From Otis tarda (lineage: Eukaryota; Chordata; Aves; Otidiformes; Otididae): a stretch of 64,000 nucleotides of DNA. The position numbers were made by a program, and so were the translations under genes. The stretch is from assembly GCA_026413225.1 (NCBI GenBank), contig CM048591.1, forward strand, positions 43,939,303 through 44,003,302, given 5' to 3'. Positions 34,501 through 48,000 of this stretch are shown here, one piece after another; positions within the stretch are counted from its first letter, which is position 1; the number at the start of each line of letters is the position of its first letter. The notes beneath the pieces were generated by a model. It searched no databases. It worked only from the letters and a program-made list of their open reading frames with translations, and was not told the origin of the DNA.

Positions 34501-37500
34501 CTGCAAAAAGCAACCTTTTTGTCTGGGGTGAGCCTCCCTCATTAGCACACACTCCTCCAAACCCACATGTTGCTGTTCTTTATGGCTTCAGATGTTGCAC
34601 TGGTCTCTTTGCCCAACTGTTGCTTCATATCTCTTCAACCTTTTCATGCCTGCTGAGAATCTGCAGTAGTTGTGGAGCAGCTGGAAGGAGGAGACAACAC
34701 TGCTTAAGGTCCTCTGAAATACCTTGCCCACAGAACCTGATGGTGCATGCCTTTCTTACGTCACCTCTTGGTGCTTGGGTGGAGATAGGTACCAAAACAA
34801 GCTTGTTGCTTTGGCCAGGGCCAGTCATTTGAAAGGATATTTTCTCACTCCCTCATCTTCCTCTGATCTTGCCCAAATTTGCAATGTTAAGTTACTGCCT
34901 ACGTGTCTGAATTTGTTCCTGAGGTTGATGGCTTGTAGACAAGCTGGAGCTCAGAGAGAGTGAATAAGGTTATTTATCGTATTTCAGTCATCAACAAAGC
35001 TCCCCCTAAAACCAAATTTCTATTGCCCTGAACAAACTCTGCTTTGTAATCATCCCAAAAGCTATGCTTAAGAAGAAAAGTGCCTTCAAAATTTTGTATA
35101 TGTGAATATACAATAAACAAATTTTGCATATATGAAATCTTGAGTGTTCATCTTGGATATATATCTGGAAGTTATATGAAACATGGTTGTGTCCTGATAC
35201 CTTTTATGCATGTTAGGTGGTAATCTGCAGCAGTGCCATTATGTTTATGTGATGCTGTGGAACAAAGTAAGTTTCAACACGAAAATGTAGGACAGCTATT
35301 TGCCTCTACGTAGTATTTCCCTGGAGTTTCAATAGCTGTAGTAATAATGAGAAACGGGCTTGGACCAGCTCTCACGCAGATTACCTTCATCTTTGATCTA
35401 CCTTTGTCTGTGCCAGGTCTGGCTGTGCCCCTGGGAACATGCGTGCCTCCCCGCGTGTTGGTGTGTTTGGGGTCCTGCGAGGGTCGGTTGATGATGGCAG
35501 CTTGCTGCTGCGGACCACAAGGGGGACCCAAAGACACGCGTTGCTTTCTGGAACCCCCCCGCGAACTCCAAGGATCGTTACCTTCCAGCTTGGGTTTTCA
35601 GAAACTCGCTTATTTTCTTTTAGTTTTAGTTTTCAGGAATTTTATGACGACTAACCTATAAGCTTTCTGAGGGAAAGTCTGAGAAAGGCTCTCACGAAAA
35701 AGGCTGCTTTAGGTAACAGGTGATTTTAAACAACTTTGTCACGGCTGCCTAGTGCACTGAGAAAGGCTGCGTGGCATCTAGACCGACAGTCATAAATCAT
35801 ATGAAGACATTAGGAGGAATGCATCTGCGCTCATCTATTATATTGTGAGTGCATACAAGAAAAATATTAAAGAAAATTAGCATCTGGAATTTCCCCTTTA
35901 TTAGTATTTTTGAACATTTAGCCAAGCAGACAACTGCCAATGTGACGAGACAGTTACATAAATTATAGGAAAACATTATTAAAAATAAAATTGCTCCATA
36001 AATACAATAAATTTGAGACACTCTGTGTTATGCAGCTTTGCTGCTGCAGTAACTCACTGTTCTTCCAACAGCTGTGCTGTCTCTAAAGTCTACCCTGCAT
36101 GTGGAACCAGGGCATCTCTTCTGCGGCGGTGGAAAACATCTTTGATATGGGCTGGTTTGGTTTGGTCTGGAAAGCGCAGCACTACCTGGATTTAGGTTGC
36201 CTTGGTGGCCTCATTAGGTAGTCCTGAGAAACCTCTTCCACAGCGAAGAGATTTCAGATGTCTTCTCCTTTGGGACTGCTACCTTTCTCTCTAGCTTACA
36301 CTGTGATCAGGAGACATGAGGCAAGGTTATGTCCATAGGGGGGACTCCTGGTGCCCATTTATGCTATTTTAGTCAATGTAAATAATAGCTGTGTTTTTCT
36401 GAGGGAATTACTAGAGATCTAGGTATTATTTTATTGCAGTGACAACTTTGTGTTCTTAAACTAAAAATCTAATGCTAGTGAGTGGTGATGTGGTAATTTG
36501 GCATCATTGCCAATGACAGAATACTGTAATGCTGTGCTGCACCTGGGCAGTACCCTCAGTTTGAGATCAAGTAGAATCATTATCGTTAACAAACCCACCC
36601 AACGGGTGTTCTTGGAGGAGGTAACCCAGTGTTATCCATAATTTACTGATAGGGCAGGTGGGCCCATGGAGTGATTTCCTTGGGGTCAGGGAGTGAGTCA
36701 GGAGCAGCACCAAGAGTAGTCCCCTTCTTGGTCTTCTCCATAGCCTTGCTCCTCTCCTTCTGCTGTCACTCTCCAAGTCACCTCCCCAGGCTGAGAGGCA
36801 ATTCAAAGCCATGTACATGCTTCAGAGATGCATCCTCCGTGGAGGTACTGCTGGGACTGTTCTCTGTCTTGTACTCAGGATAGCCATATGAAATTCTGCC
36901 GAACATGAGACAGCTGCAAGAAGTCAATTCGTACTTTCACCTCTGTGCTGTATACAGGGAATATACAGTATAAAGTGCAGTGATAGACTTACATTAAAGA
37001 CGGTTCCCTTCCCTCTCTGCTTTTTCTGGCAGCAGCTGAACATGCACGGACAACACACCTTCCATTACTAATATTTTGAAACCTAGAGCAGGAGAGTGCC
37101 TCAAACCGCAGCCTTATAACGTAATGAAGAATACACACAGCTGCAGTAACAACCACATAATTATTTAATTAGTTTTTGACAGCTTCAAATTGCACAGGCG
37201 AAGGAATGCATGAACCGCACATGGAAACCTGCCAGCAAAGGTTTTACACGTACGCAGATGGTTATAGCTATTGTAAGTGCAAAGCCAGGTTGCTGTACTT
37301 TTACTGCAAAACCTAATAGCACATCATGCACTGCAGAAGTTGTATCAGGGGAATAAAAATGGCATATGTAATTATTTCTTCCCCTTTATGTCATAGTGTT
37401 GCTTTCGTTGTATTTAACTTCCCATAACTGAGCCCCACGAGACCAGAGATGAGAATATTTTAGCACCAATTTAAGTAATCTGTAAAGTAACAGCTTCTTT

Positions 37501-39151
37501 GGGCTTTTGGAATAAGCAATTATAATATCACTAATTAACATTATATATCACTTTCTATTTTAAAGTCTTCTTATGGATATGAATGAATTAACACCTCCTC
37601 TGGGAAGTTAAGTATTGGTATTTTTATTTTGAAAAACAAAGAAGACTGAAGCTCAGAGAAGCTTAATAATTTGCCAGAGGCCACAGTGTGATTCAGGAAT
37701 AGAAGAGACATCAGATTAAGGATTTCCTCAGTTTTCATTTGGCTCTGTGGAGAGCTAGAGCATGAAGGAAAAATAATTGCCTGCAACAAAATGGATGAGG
37801 AGGGCACTAGCATTAATAGCAATCTGTCTTTGGAAAACAGATTATTCCAAAGGGGAAGATAATAATTTAGAAGTGAAGCAAAGCCTAATGTACTGTAAAT
37901 ATTTGCTCTTCTGCTGCTGCAAAGCCAACACCCATCTCTCAAGTCACTCCAAAGTGTTTATAATTTCCATGTGTCGCAAGCTTCATGATTTTATATTAGA
38001 GGGGAAGTGATTTCTCCTGAGTGCACCTAATTAAGGCTAACAGTTAAAATAAAACACGAATTAATTCAAAACTTCACTCCGCACTCTAAATGAACACAAA
38101 CGTTGTCTGAGGTTTAAAAAGTTAAGTCCCCCCTTTTTTCCACATAATTGTAGTTTTCATATTTTCCATGCTTTGCTTTTTATGGTTCTGGCTGGGATAG
38201 GAAATGCTAAAAGCCCACAAGAAAAGGCTATTCCCATAGAGCTGTGTAAGATATTCACAACAAAAACCTAAACCATGTGGAACACATGTGGTTTCAAGTT
38301 TCACAAGAAAGTCAAAACCCAGACTGTTTGTTGAAGTTCGTAACACTGTTTGAATGAAACTGGGCCCATTTTCAAGCAAATCTGGTCAGATTCCTGGTTT
38401 CAAGTTGAAACCATCCAAAATTTGCAGTTTGGCAAGGTCTGAGAAGAAGTCTAGGGTCCTGATCCTGCTGATGCTTCGAGAGGGACTTGCTGTGGATGGG
38501 TGGTCGCTGGAGGGGATGGCAAGGCTGTGGTGCCCAGCCGGTGGGACAGGGGCTGGGACATTGGCTGGGGCTTCGGGGCTGTGAAAACAAGTGCAGCATT
38601 GGTGGGTCTTCTGATGTAGAGGACTGTAGTCAAGAAGGGTTGTGTGAAAGACATGTGGCTTACATCCAGTGTGGGAGAACCTGAAGAGCTCCAGCACACC
38701 CCTCCAAGGGCACCTTGCTATGTCTTTTTGTGTACTCCCAGCACAAGCCTGAGAATAAGGGTTAGGCGACTCCAAATACTTCAGGACTGTATCCACCACT
38801 ACATTGCATTTTGTAGGATTTATGTGGATACCATTGCAGCCACTCATGAAAATAAAGCTTTATTTTACTTACAGAGAGCTCCCTGACTAAGGAAATTAAG
38901 AACTGTGAAGAAATACTTAGCACCTCTGATGAAACCATGCACACAGAGATCTTTGAAAAAGCTAACTCCAGGTAAGAATATTTGCCTCCCTGTCCTGCAA
39001 TAACACACTGGAAATTAGGTACACACTTTTTAAAGAGCTGTATGTAGGAAACAGCCACTTGCTGATGCTGCAACTTCAGTCTCTAGAGATACTATCAAAG
39101 TAAAAATTATGAGTTTAATTCTGGTATTGTAAGGATAGATATCAGAGCAGA

Positions 39152-39173
39152 TTTTTTTTTGTGTGTGTGTGTA
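39152..39173 (+). repeat. (T)n(GT)n simple repeat
   Basis: Nine T then six to seven GT units. Confidence 0.9.
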
Positions 39174-40723
39174 TTCCTAGAAACATCTTAAGCTGAGCTC
39201 CTAATGCTACTGTAAGTTATTGAAACCAAAATGTTTTAAAATCAACCTTACCTTTAAATTTCTCTGCTGCTAATTGCTTTTAAAATTTCTGTCACTGCAA
39301 GCAACAAAAATAGGGTAGAAAACTTATAATCAGGGTTTTAATAATATGACTAGAATGGAATATTACCTTTTTAGACAGGTTTATTTATTGATCTCATACA
39401 CATAGATACCAATACATTCTCCCATATATATTGTTATGTTTGGGAATATTTAACTGAGAAAATAAAAGCTGTTTTTTTTTTTCCCTTGAGGCCAAAATTT
39501 AAGCAAAGAACAGAGCAGATGGTTTCTGAGTACATGGAAAAACAGCATATGTCTCTGTGTAAGGTAAGAGCTCCGTATCAGAGAAATGAATACTGAGTAT
39601 AGTTTCCCTATTTTCTCTAATGATATTTCGTATGTGCAGTTCTTTCAGTTCAGCACAGTAAGGGCAATAGTTATGCTCACAAATGAAATACAGCTAATTA
39701 CAGCTTCTGTTCTTCCATCCACACTCACTTTGATTAAGCATAGGTCAGTCCTGTGTGTGATAATTATTTATTACCCTGTCAATACTTCTTTTTATTTCCC
39801 TTTTTTTCAGATGTCTGTGTTTTGACTTTAGACGACATGATAAATTCGCTTTACAGTGTGCAGATTTTGTGATTCACACTTGCTGTTGTTCCCCTTAATA
39901 GAATTACTAAAGGAAGAAGACACCATCATCCACCAACCTGCTTCCGAAGATCCAGTCCAACCACACATTTGTCTTGTCCAGAACTGCCTGAAAATCTCCC
40001 AGATGATTGGGTTTTCACCACTTCCCTAAGTGCAAACTTTTTCAGGCACAAGCTGCTTGGGCAACGGTGTCCTCACTGCAACAAGTTGTGAAGGAGCATC
40101 TACCACCTCACGGAAGTCTACTCCCACCTCTTGCTTGTCTTCACACTGCCCTGGCACATGGGGCTGGTTCTGCGCTGGGCACCCACCGGGCACACATCTT
40201 GTTAGGCTATCTCTAGGCAGGAGATCACAATGCGGACAAGGATACACAGTGCTGCAGGGGTGTCCTGAGGCTTTTATGAGGTGGAGGTGACTGGTAGGAA
40301 TGAGAATTGCAAATGCCCATCTGGGCTTTGCTACCAGGGACAGTAGCCTGGGAAAGCTGCAGAGTGCGGAAGCTCCCTTTTGTTCACAGGACAGTAATAA
40401 TCTTACATGTCTTTAGGAACAGAAACAGAAAATCTAAAAGAGTCCAATTCAGTGACCATGGCAGAGTGGAAATGGAAAACTCCATCTGTTTCACCACCAA
40501 AATTTATTTTATCCTTATGCTGCAATATTTGTCAACATAATTATAACAAACAGAGAAGAGTAATTCAACAAGTGATTACAAAAACCCAGGAGGGGCATAT
40601 TGTTTTTAAAAATCATATTAATTTGTAATGATTGCATTTTAGAATGGCAACATTTCTGTTTGGAAAGTTTCTTACTTAATTCTAAGGCTGAATTGCTAGT
40701 ATTTAACAATAAGATCAGTAGAC

Positions 40724-40762
40724 CTTAAAAAAAGAGAGAGAGAAAAAGAGAGAAAGCAGAAG
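40724..40762 (+). repeat. Purine-rich (GA)n-type low-complexity run
   Basis: A-run leading into GAGAGAGA and AAAGAGAGAAAG. Confidence 0.85.
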
Positions 40763-42337
40763 CTGCGAGGGATAGTGCCAAACCACTTCTCAGCTTTGTA
40801 TAATCAAGCACACAGGCAAGTTTCCCACCACAAAATCAGCATAAATACCTTTCCAAATTGCTTAAATTTTTGGGGCAGTTTCCACCCCAATATTCTGATG
40901 GCAATTTGATAACCTATCAAGAAATCTTAAAATAAATTTTCTTTCAAAAAAAGATTTAAAAGTATGTTGTTCCTTATTTGTGCAACATATCTTTTGTATT
41001 TCTTGATGCTGTATCAAAGGTCCTGGCATAACACTGGCATTCTCTTGCTTCTCGGAAGCCTGATTCTGTCTCCTTTCCTCAGGTTGACTGGCTTCTTATT
41101 TGACAAATAGCTTCATTCACTTTGGCAGCTTGGTGGAATTAAACATAGTGCAATCTTATCTTTAACAATTAGTGCTTATTATGTTGCCTATTTTTCCCCA
41201 AACCAGAAATGAAATATCACAATTTCACAGATTTTTCTAGTGGGAATTATTGTGAGGAGCTCCACATTTAATGTTGCTCCATGATTGAAAACTATTTGCA
41301 GTGCTTACTTTGGATTACAACTAAACAGCAAGTTTTGATTGAAAGAATGGCTGTGACCCAATCGTTAACTACCATACAAGTCAATTTGAAATGATGGAAA
41401 TAATTGCCATTGGCAGTTTTACTTTGTAGAAACCTATTTTCCTCCCTTCAGAAACTTTTAAATCTTGGTTTACTGGAAAAAGTGAACAAACACAAGGAAA
41501 TGCTTTCAAAATTATCAGCTTCTAAAGAACACCAGTAATCACTTTGCATAATCCACATCTGGGCTCAATCCAGTTTTCCTTAATTACCTACAAATGCAAT
41601 GCCTGCTGTTATGTCTCAAATTTTCACTGCATGTACCTATTAAAGTGGAAAATGAATTGGATTCTCAAGTTAAAGAATATTACTTAGGTGGTTAAATAGA
41701 TTTGGAAACTATGGCATTCCTTGCACTATAAATAGTACGAAGGTGATTATTTTTCAGCTTTTAGAACCTGAGCACTTCCACTTTGTGAAGATCACAATGG
41801 CTACATGTCCTGGCTAACAGTTATTCAACAGGTCAGTAACCAGTAAATCACACACAGACACTCAGGCCTTCTGTTCATCCCATAAATATAAATGTTGTAA
41901 AACCAGTGAGTTGCCATGGTTTCTTTGAGCCTGAGGTCCACATGACTGCCTTTCGTCTTTCCCTTGTTAAGGTATTCACATCCATCTAAAAGCTCATGCT
42001 GCGTTTATATCAAGGTGCTTCAGTTAGATGACCCACGCTGCTGTGACACTGTTGTCCAAAGGATGGGAAGATCAAGCATCTAACTTGCCCTGGAGTATCC
42101 CATTGCTCTGAAATCTGGGATAAAGGATGCGTGCAGTCATATATTTCGCCTGTGCAGGGAAAAGAAAACAGGTACTCAAACTTCTACTGCACTTGTTATC
42201 AAAGGAGAATGTGCCCCGCTAAACATGTGAGTGGTGTAGGGGGAGTGCAGTTAGGCGAATAACATCTTCCAGTCCTCTACCATTACTAGTTTTCATTTCT
42301 CACTGTGTCATTCATGTATATACATACACATGTGGCC

Positions 42338-42580
42338 TCAAGTTGCACTAGGGGACCTTTAAATTGGATATTAGGAAAAAATTCTTCACAGAAAGGGTTA
42401 TCTAGCACTGGAACAGGCTGCCCAGAGAAGTGATTGAGTCACCATCCCTGGAGGTATTCAAAAGGTGTGTAGATGTAGTGCCTAGGGACATGGTTTAGTG
42501 GTGGACTTGGCAGTATTAGATTTGGGGTTGAACTCACTTTTCTAGCCTAAATAATTCCATGATTCTATGACTCTATGCAT
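42338..42580 (+). mobile_element. CR1 LINE 3' tail
   Basis: Short 5'-truncated copy: the segment GGATATTAGGAAAAAATTCT, then ACTGGAACAGGCTGCCCAGA, and a tail CCATGATTCTATGACTCTATG. The 3' UTR differs from the other copies, suggesting another subfamily. Confidence 0.85.
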
Positions 42581-45500
42581 CACTTTCCAGTTACAACATT
42601 CCATTTTTACCAGTGGTCACCCAAACAAGAAATACAAGAGTGTCCCTTGGTGTCCTGTCAGCTGAAGAAGGATTTTGAAGTGTAACACCACATGCATGGG
42701 ACCCCTGGCATCAGCGTTGCCATTGCCATCCCCCAATTCTCCCTTCTCTGAGCCTGTGCCAAATCCTAGCTTTAAAAAGGGAAAAATTATCTGCTCTTGA
42801 AGATTTTTTTTTTTTTTAATTCAAAGCTGCAAGGGAAAACTCAACAAAACAAAACTTGAAATTATTTCCTGTCTCTGCCTCTGCTTTTTTTTTCCGCTCA
42901 ATTTTTTCTCACTGATGCATTAATAAAGGCATGATCCAACCCTTAGCCAAGGGAAGCTTTTCCAAGGGCTTGAGAATATGATAGATCAATATCTTAATGG
43001 AAATGTAAAAATGGCTTAAAACCTGATTTTCGTGAAGGAAAACAATGAAAAAGTATTTGGCATTTAGACTAAGAAACATGGTTGCTAGGTTTCACCTTGA
43101 TTTCTAAATCCCTGGGAATAAATCTGGCAGACCACTCTGCTCCTTCAGCTCCTGGCTGCAACCAGCAGGAAGGAAACACAGCCCTCAGGTTCAGGTCTGT
43201 GTGCATGTGTCCCAGGATCAGCTTTGCTTCCCTCCTGCTCCCACCCTGCACATGCTATGCGCCTCTTTGTGAAGTTAAATTCAATAACGTTTGTAGGCAC
43301 TTTGCCCCAGAGCAGTCCTTCGGTATAGAAATGGCTTCATTTACATAAAATAAGCCATTCTTTGAATCTTTCCCTCCCTGCGACTCTAGACCTGTGTAAA
43401 CCTGATGCAGCTCTTTGAAAGTCAGTGGAGTTAGGTTGCTGTAACTACAGGACAGTGCTGCAGGGAACAGCTAGCCCCTTTCTCATAATCCATCATGCAG
43501 AGGCAGCAAAGTGACCCCAGAAGGTTTCTAAGGAAGGAGCACCGACACAGCCGTCCCCACTGTAGTTGCATGGGACAGACGTGAAATGTGGAAGTCCAGC
43601 CTGAAGGAAGGACTCTTAAAACTGAGAATTTGGAAGATGTTTCTATTCTATTCTACAATAATTTATTTTTTCCCCCAAATGTTCATTCTTCCCTGTCCGT
43701 CAGAGCTCAGAGTGCACAATAATCTCACACTTGAAATACATGTTTATGAGGTACCCGATCTCTTATCGAGTGTCATGGGACAGCTCTGGTAATTTGACTG
43801 GAACCAGGCTGATTTATGTAAGTGGGGGCTCTGGTTGGCTGTGTCTGCTCAGAGCTTGGCCCATGGCTGCAAAAGTATGCAGGAAAATCTGTCCCAAAAT
43901 ATGCTGTCCAGCTGTTTCATAGCCTATTTATTAGTGACAGCAGTTGGGTCTTATGCTTTTCTGCTTTCCAAAATGTGCTACTAAGGAGCTGAAGATTGAA
44001 ATAATTTCTTCTTCTGTTCACATTTTCAGTTGGTTTTCTTAGGTAAGATGTTCTCTTGGAAATGTAGTTATGTAGTACTACCCACAACTATTTCCAAATT
44101 AACTAAGTTTGTTTTCTAAAGAAGTATTAAAAAAAAAATAACAGCAAATTGGAACCTTATGGACTATTAAAAGTCTCTGCTAGAAAGAAATGTCAGCATG
44201 ATTGATACGTAGAAATTCTCTTTTTAAAGCCATTAAAAAGCTGTGTTCCAATCTTTGAGCTCTTGGGAGAAACCTTGCTAAATTGCTTCCTGTTGTCTAA
44301 TTTCTGAAAATATCCTGCCCAGAAGCGACGCAACAATAGAATCATGTCAGGAATATAAACACCAGGTGAGCCACATACATCAGCAATTGAGGGGAAAATG
44401 GCTTTGTTTGTTTGTTATTCAAACATTTTGTTAGGTAAGAAGAAGAGGAAACAATAGCTGGAATCTCTAGATGCTCCTAGTAAATCACTCTCTTCGGAAA
44501 CCTTATTGCGTCAAGGACACTAAATCCCATGTAACCTTGACAACCCAAAACATACCTGGCTGAACTAAAAGTATAAAAGGAAAATACATTAAAAATTGAG
44601 TTGGTAAAGAGAGAGGTCATCACACTGGAATAATTTGGTGATATTTCAATTTTAATGAAAAGCTTTTACCCTGAAATACATACACACAAGGGTCTTGGTG
44701 TCTCTCACAGATTTCATTCTCAGTTGATGCTCTTTCTTTGAGTATATTTCTTATTCAGCAAACAAACCAAGGGCTGAAAGGGAATTTTGTTGAAAGCCTC
44801 AAAACTGCTGGGCTCAATTTGTTCCTGAGACATAAATGTGAATTACATGTGCTTGTTGCTACCTGCGAGCCGGTTGGAGCTGATGGCAGACTGTGAGCGC
44901 TGTGGTGCCAGCCTGGCCACGTTACAGCAGCAGCAAGCAGCTGCCTCATTTTCTGGCTCCCAGCAGTATGTGGGTGAAGAAAAATAATGTTAGCGTTTGG
45001 CTAACATCACATGATGGCTTCCAAAATATCAGTTCAACAGGCTTCCCTCATCCAACAAAAACGGGCTCTCGCTGGGTATTAGCAGTAACACACACACACG
45101 CCCACACCCATAATCAGTGGGTGTAAAATGTGAAAGGGACATTTGCCAGGGAGCTTTCAGATCCAGAGCTGTGAATGGGAACTGCATGCTTGGAACGAAG
45201 GCATGGGAACGCTCTTGCTGTTTGCGTCCTTTTGTTCCTCTGACATTTTGGGATTTTATGTGGGTGTGATGACAAATCCCCCTAAAGCTCACAGAACCAA
45301 ATCACGGGTTTCAATGCAGGCTACCAGAGAAGGATCGCTCCTCAGAAACACAGCTGGAGGGAAACAGAGAGCAAGCCCTGCTATAGGCTAGAAAGATTAC
45401 ATTGTTCCCCAGCCTCCATCGCTGGTTGCACTCAAAGTGGAGGAAGAGAGCGAAGCTCTTCAGCCCACTTCCACTGCTGCCTCCCTGCCTGCATCCGATG

Positions 45501-47199
45501 GCCATGGCTGCTGCTGTTGCTGGCTGCTGTCCAGCTGAGAGCCTCCCGCAGGATGCTCAAGGCCAGCAAAGAGAAGCACATTAGCACAGCTTTTATCTGT
45601 ACAACTGCATTACTGTTTGCACAAAAGTGTGTTTCTTCTGGCTTGCACTGAGCTGTAGTGTAAATGAAAATCAGCTCCAAACCACTTAGGGATGCTGGTC
45701 CAGGAGGATTTGCTTTGAATGACAGCAGTATTGGGCCATGCATGCGGCTTGACAGACAAGGTGGGCAGAGGGCAAGGAAGGGTGAGCAGGACACCACAGA
45801 CCGCTGCCTGAGTGATGTTCGATGTTCGCACTGGAGCGCTTTATGAGTCCAGGGAAGGACAGTGAGAGTGGCATGATCTGTCAATTACCTGTTCATTACT
45901 ATACCACATTTCACAAAGAGGAAAAAAGACATGTCTCAGTTATGGAAACATTTCCTGCTCCAATGGAACTTTGATTTAATACCATCAAAAAGTGAGCTAG
46001 GGGACTTGGGTGAGACTCATTCCCAAAGAAAGGAATTTCACATCTGAGATTGTCATCTGTCAATACTAGATAGACTATAGGTCTGCAAAAGAAGAAAGAA
46101 AAAATGCTATCAGTTGACTGTAGATGCAAAAAGAGTAGAATTCAGTTGCAGTGGACCAAGCTGCTGTGTTTTAGGTTTGAAAATTGTTTTCATTAAACAC
46201 TTCCTTAGCCCTCTGGAAAAGGAAGTCTCCATCTTTTTCTTTCACAATGAAAAAGAAATTACTTTGGATTTAAAACCTCAAATGCGACATGTGAAAGAAA
46301 CAAAAATTTAGAGCAATATTGCTGTATAGACAGAAAACTGAAATCTGTTATGATACACTTATATGCCTGAGAGTTTTATTAATCTTAAAACTGTTCTGTA
46401 GCACACTATTCCAGGATAGGCATGATTGTGTTGATACCCAGGGTTTTAAATATGTAATCTCTGGCATATACAAATAAACATAGACCTCCACTTTAGGTCA
46501 TATTGTGTTTTGCCCAGGCTGGCGGGGGAAAGAAAGAAAAGCAGAAAGAGGAAAATTGAGATGAAGTGATAAAAAAAATTTGAAAATAAAATGTGAAATA
46601 AATAATAAATAATACCCCTAGGACTTAGAGAAAAACTGACAGTGGTGAGAGGGGCAAAAAAGTGTAATACAAAAATAATGAAATCTAAAGCTGTAGAAGA
46701 CACTCTTTAACAAGTCTTATCTCTCTGACAATTTTAAGGTGAAATGCAGTTTGTTTTCTTCCAGTAGGAGGAAGAGGAAACTCAAAAGTTGAGCCTTTAT
46801 TGATGTCCCAGAGAGGGTGACGGGGTCTAGGAACGCTCAGCCTGAGGAAGGTCCTTCTCCCCTCTGGGAAGGCCTGCCTCTCTAAAGTCATCACATCATG
46901 CTCATAAATCAGAATTATGCTTGCATTGAGAAGAAATCCAGACTCAGGGTTCTACATGCACAGAGAAAGAAGCAAACCAAACTTTCCCAGCAGTGATATA
47001 ATGCAAATGTTTATGACTAGGATTGAGATACTTTATTATTTGTAGCCTAAATACAGATACATTATCTACTCTCCAACCTATTGGACAGTAACTGCTATTT
47101 TTGTTACCTATTTGACTACTTTATTTCTGATCTCCATCATAAACCTCAGATGTATGTCATCAAGAACTGTTCAGATGATGAATTTATTTCCACGTGTTT
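42581..47199. other. Gene-poor stretch
   Basis: No exon or known repeat recognised apart from a short CA-rich patch (about 45090-45112). Confidence 0.5.
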
Positions 47200-48000
47200 T
47201 CTTCTGACACCTCCATCTTTGCAGATATTTCATTGTTATTACTAGCTAAGAGCTGTGCCAATATCTTTAGCAGTGAAGACTGATGCAAAGAAATCACACA
47301 GCTTCAGTATCTCCATCTCCCTTAATTACCCTTTATAGCCTAGCTAGTCATCAGACCTTTCTCTTTTCTTTCACCGGTTTGCTGATTCAGGTACACCTAA
47401 GCGGCCCAGCAGTGTTTGTTTTTAAGCCTTACGCTGTTTGCCATGCAAAATCCAGTTTAATCCTTTTCTCTCCTAGATCCCACTCTAATTTATGTTCTTG
47501 TTTATTGACTTCATCTGTGTCAAATTTGTAAATTCTGAAGACTTTCTCTTTTCCTCAAAGAACCCTGCTGCTATTTAGTTACATTGATAAGTCTCTTGCA
47601 TCTCTGGTTGCCTTTCTTATTTGGTAGTGCACACTTTTACTGAGTCTCAGTAGTTATCTTTCATATCTAAACTACTTTTTGGGGTTTTACTCCCTTTGAG
47701 CTATTGGGCCTTTGTAACTAACCTTGACCTGTTAGTGAAGTCTCCCCTTTATAAATATTGCTCCTTTCAGAGTCCTTTACCGGGTGTCAAATGTAATTAT
47801 AACAGCTACTGCTAGTCAGTGGTATGAGTCCTCCTCTTAGTTGAATTAGCTCCTATGTGTTACTTAAGACTAGATCAAAACTAGCTTTATCTTCTGCTTC
47901 AAAACTTCTCCAAATAGCATATACTTTGAGCGTTAAGAAATCCACTGTTTACTTTTGGGGCCATTTGAGGAGACTGTAACAGCAGACCATGGAGCTCTGT
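47200..48000 (-). mobile_element. Ancient CR1/L3-like LINE fragment
   Basis: AGTGAAGACTGATGCAAAGA (47273-47292) parallels the same antisense ORF2 segment in the CR1 at 25960-25980, and the following text keeps CR1/L3 phrasing in diverged form. Boundaries are approximate; called by eye. Confidence 0.5.

Larger units (their letters stand above)
31591..42337. other. Gene-poor stretch
   Basis: About 10.7 kb, mostly A/T-rich. I see simple repeats (39152-39173, 40724-40762) and many short open frames without family features. No exon, LTR or CR1 tail was recognised. In mammals the matching region is part of a desert toward GAS1 (inference). Confidence 0.5.

Noticed and set aside
35516-35529. Second CTCF-like match (CCACAAGGGGGACC)
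   Set aside because: At least two mismatches at informative core positions; too weak to list as a site.
38386-38847. 153-codon minus-strand open frame
   Set aside because: Low-complexity Pro/Ser-rich product with no domain or gene context.
45432-45884. 150-codon minus-strand open frame
   Set aside because: No family features; several overlapping open frames on both strands suggest chance.
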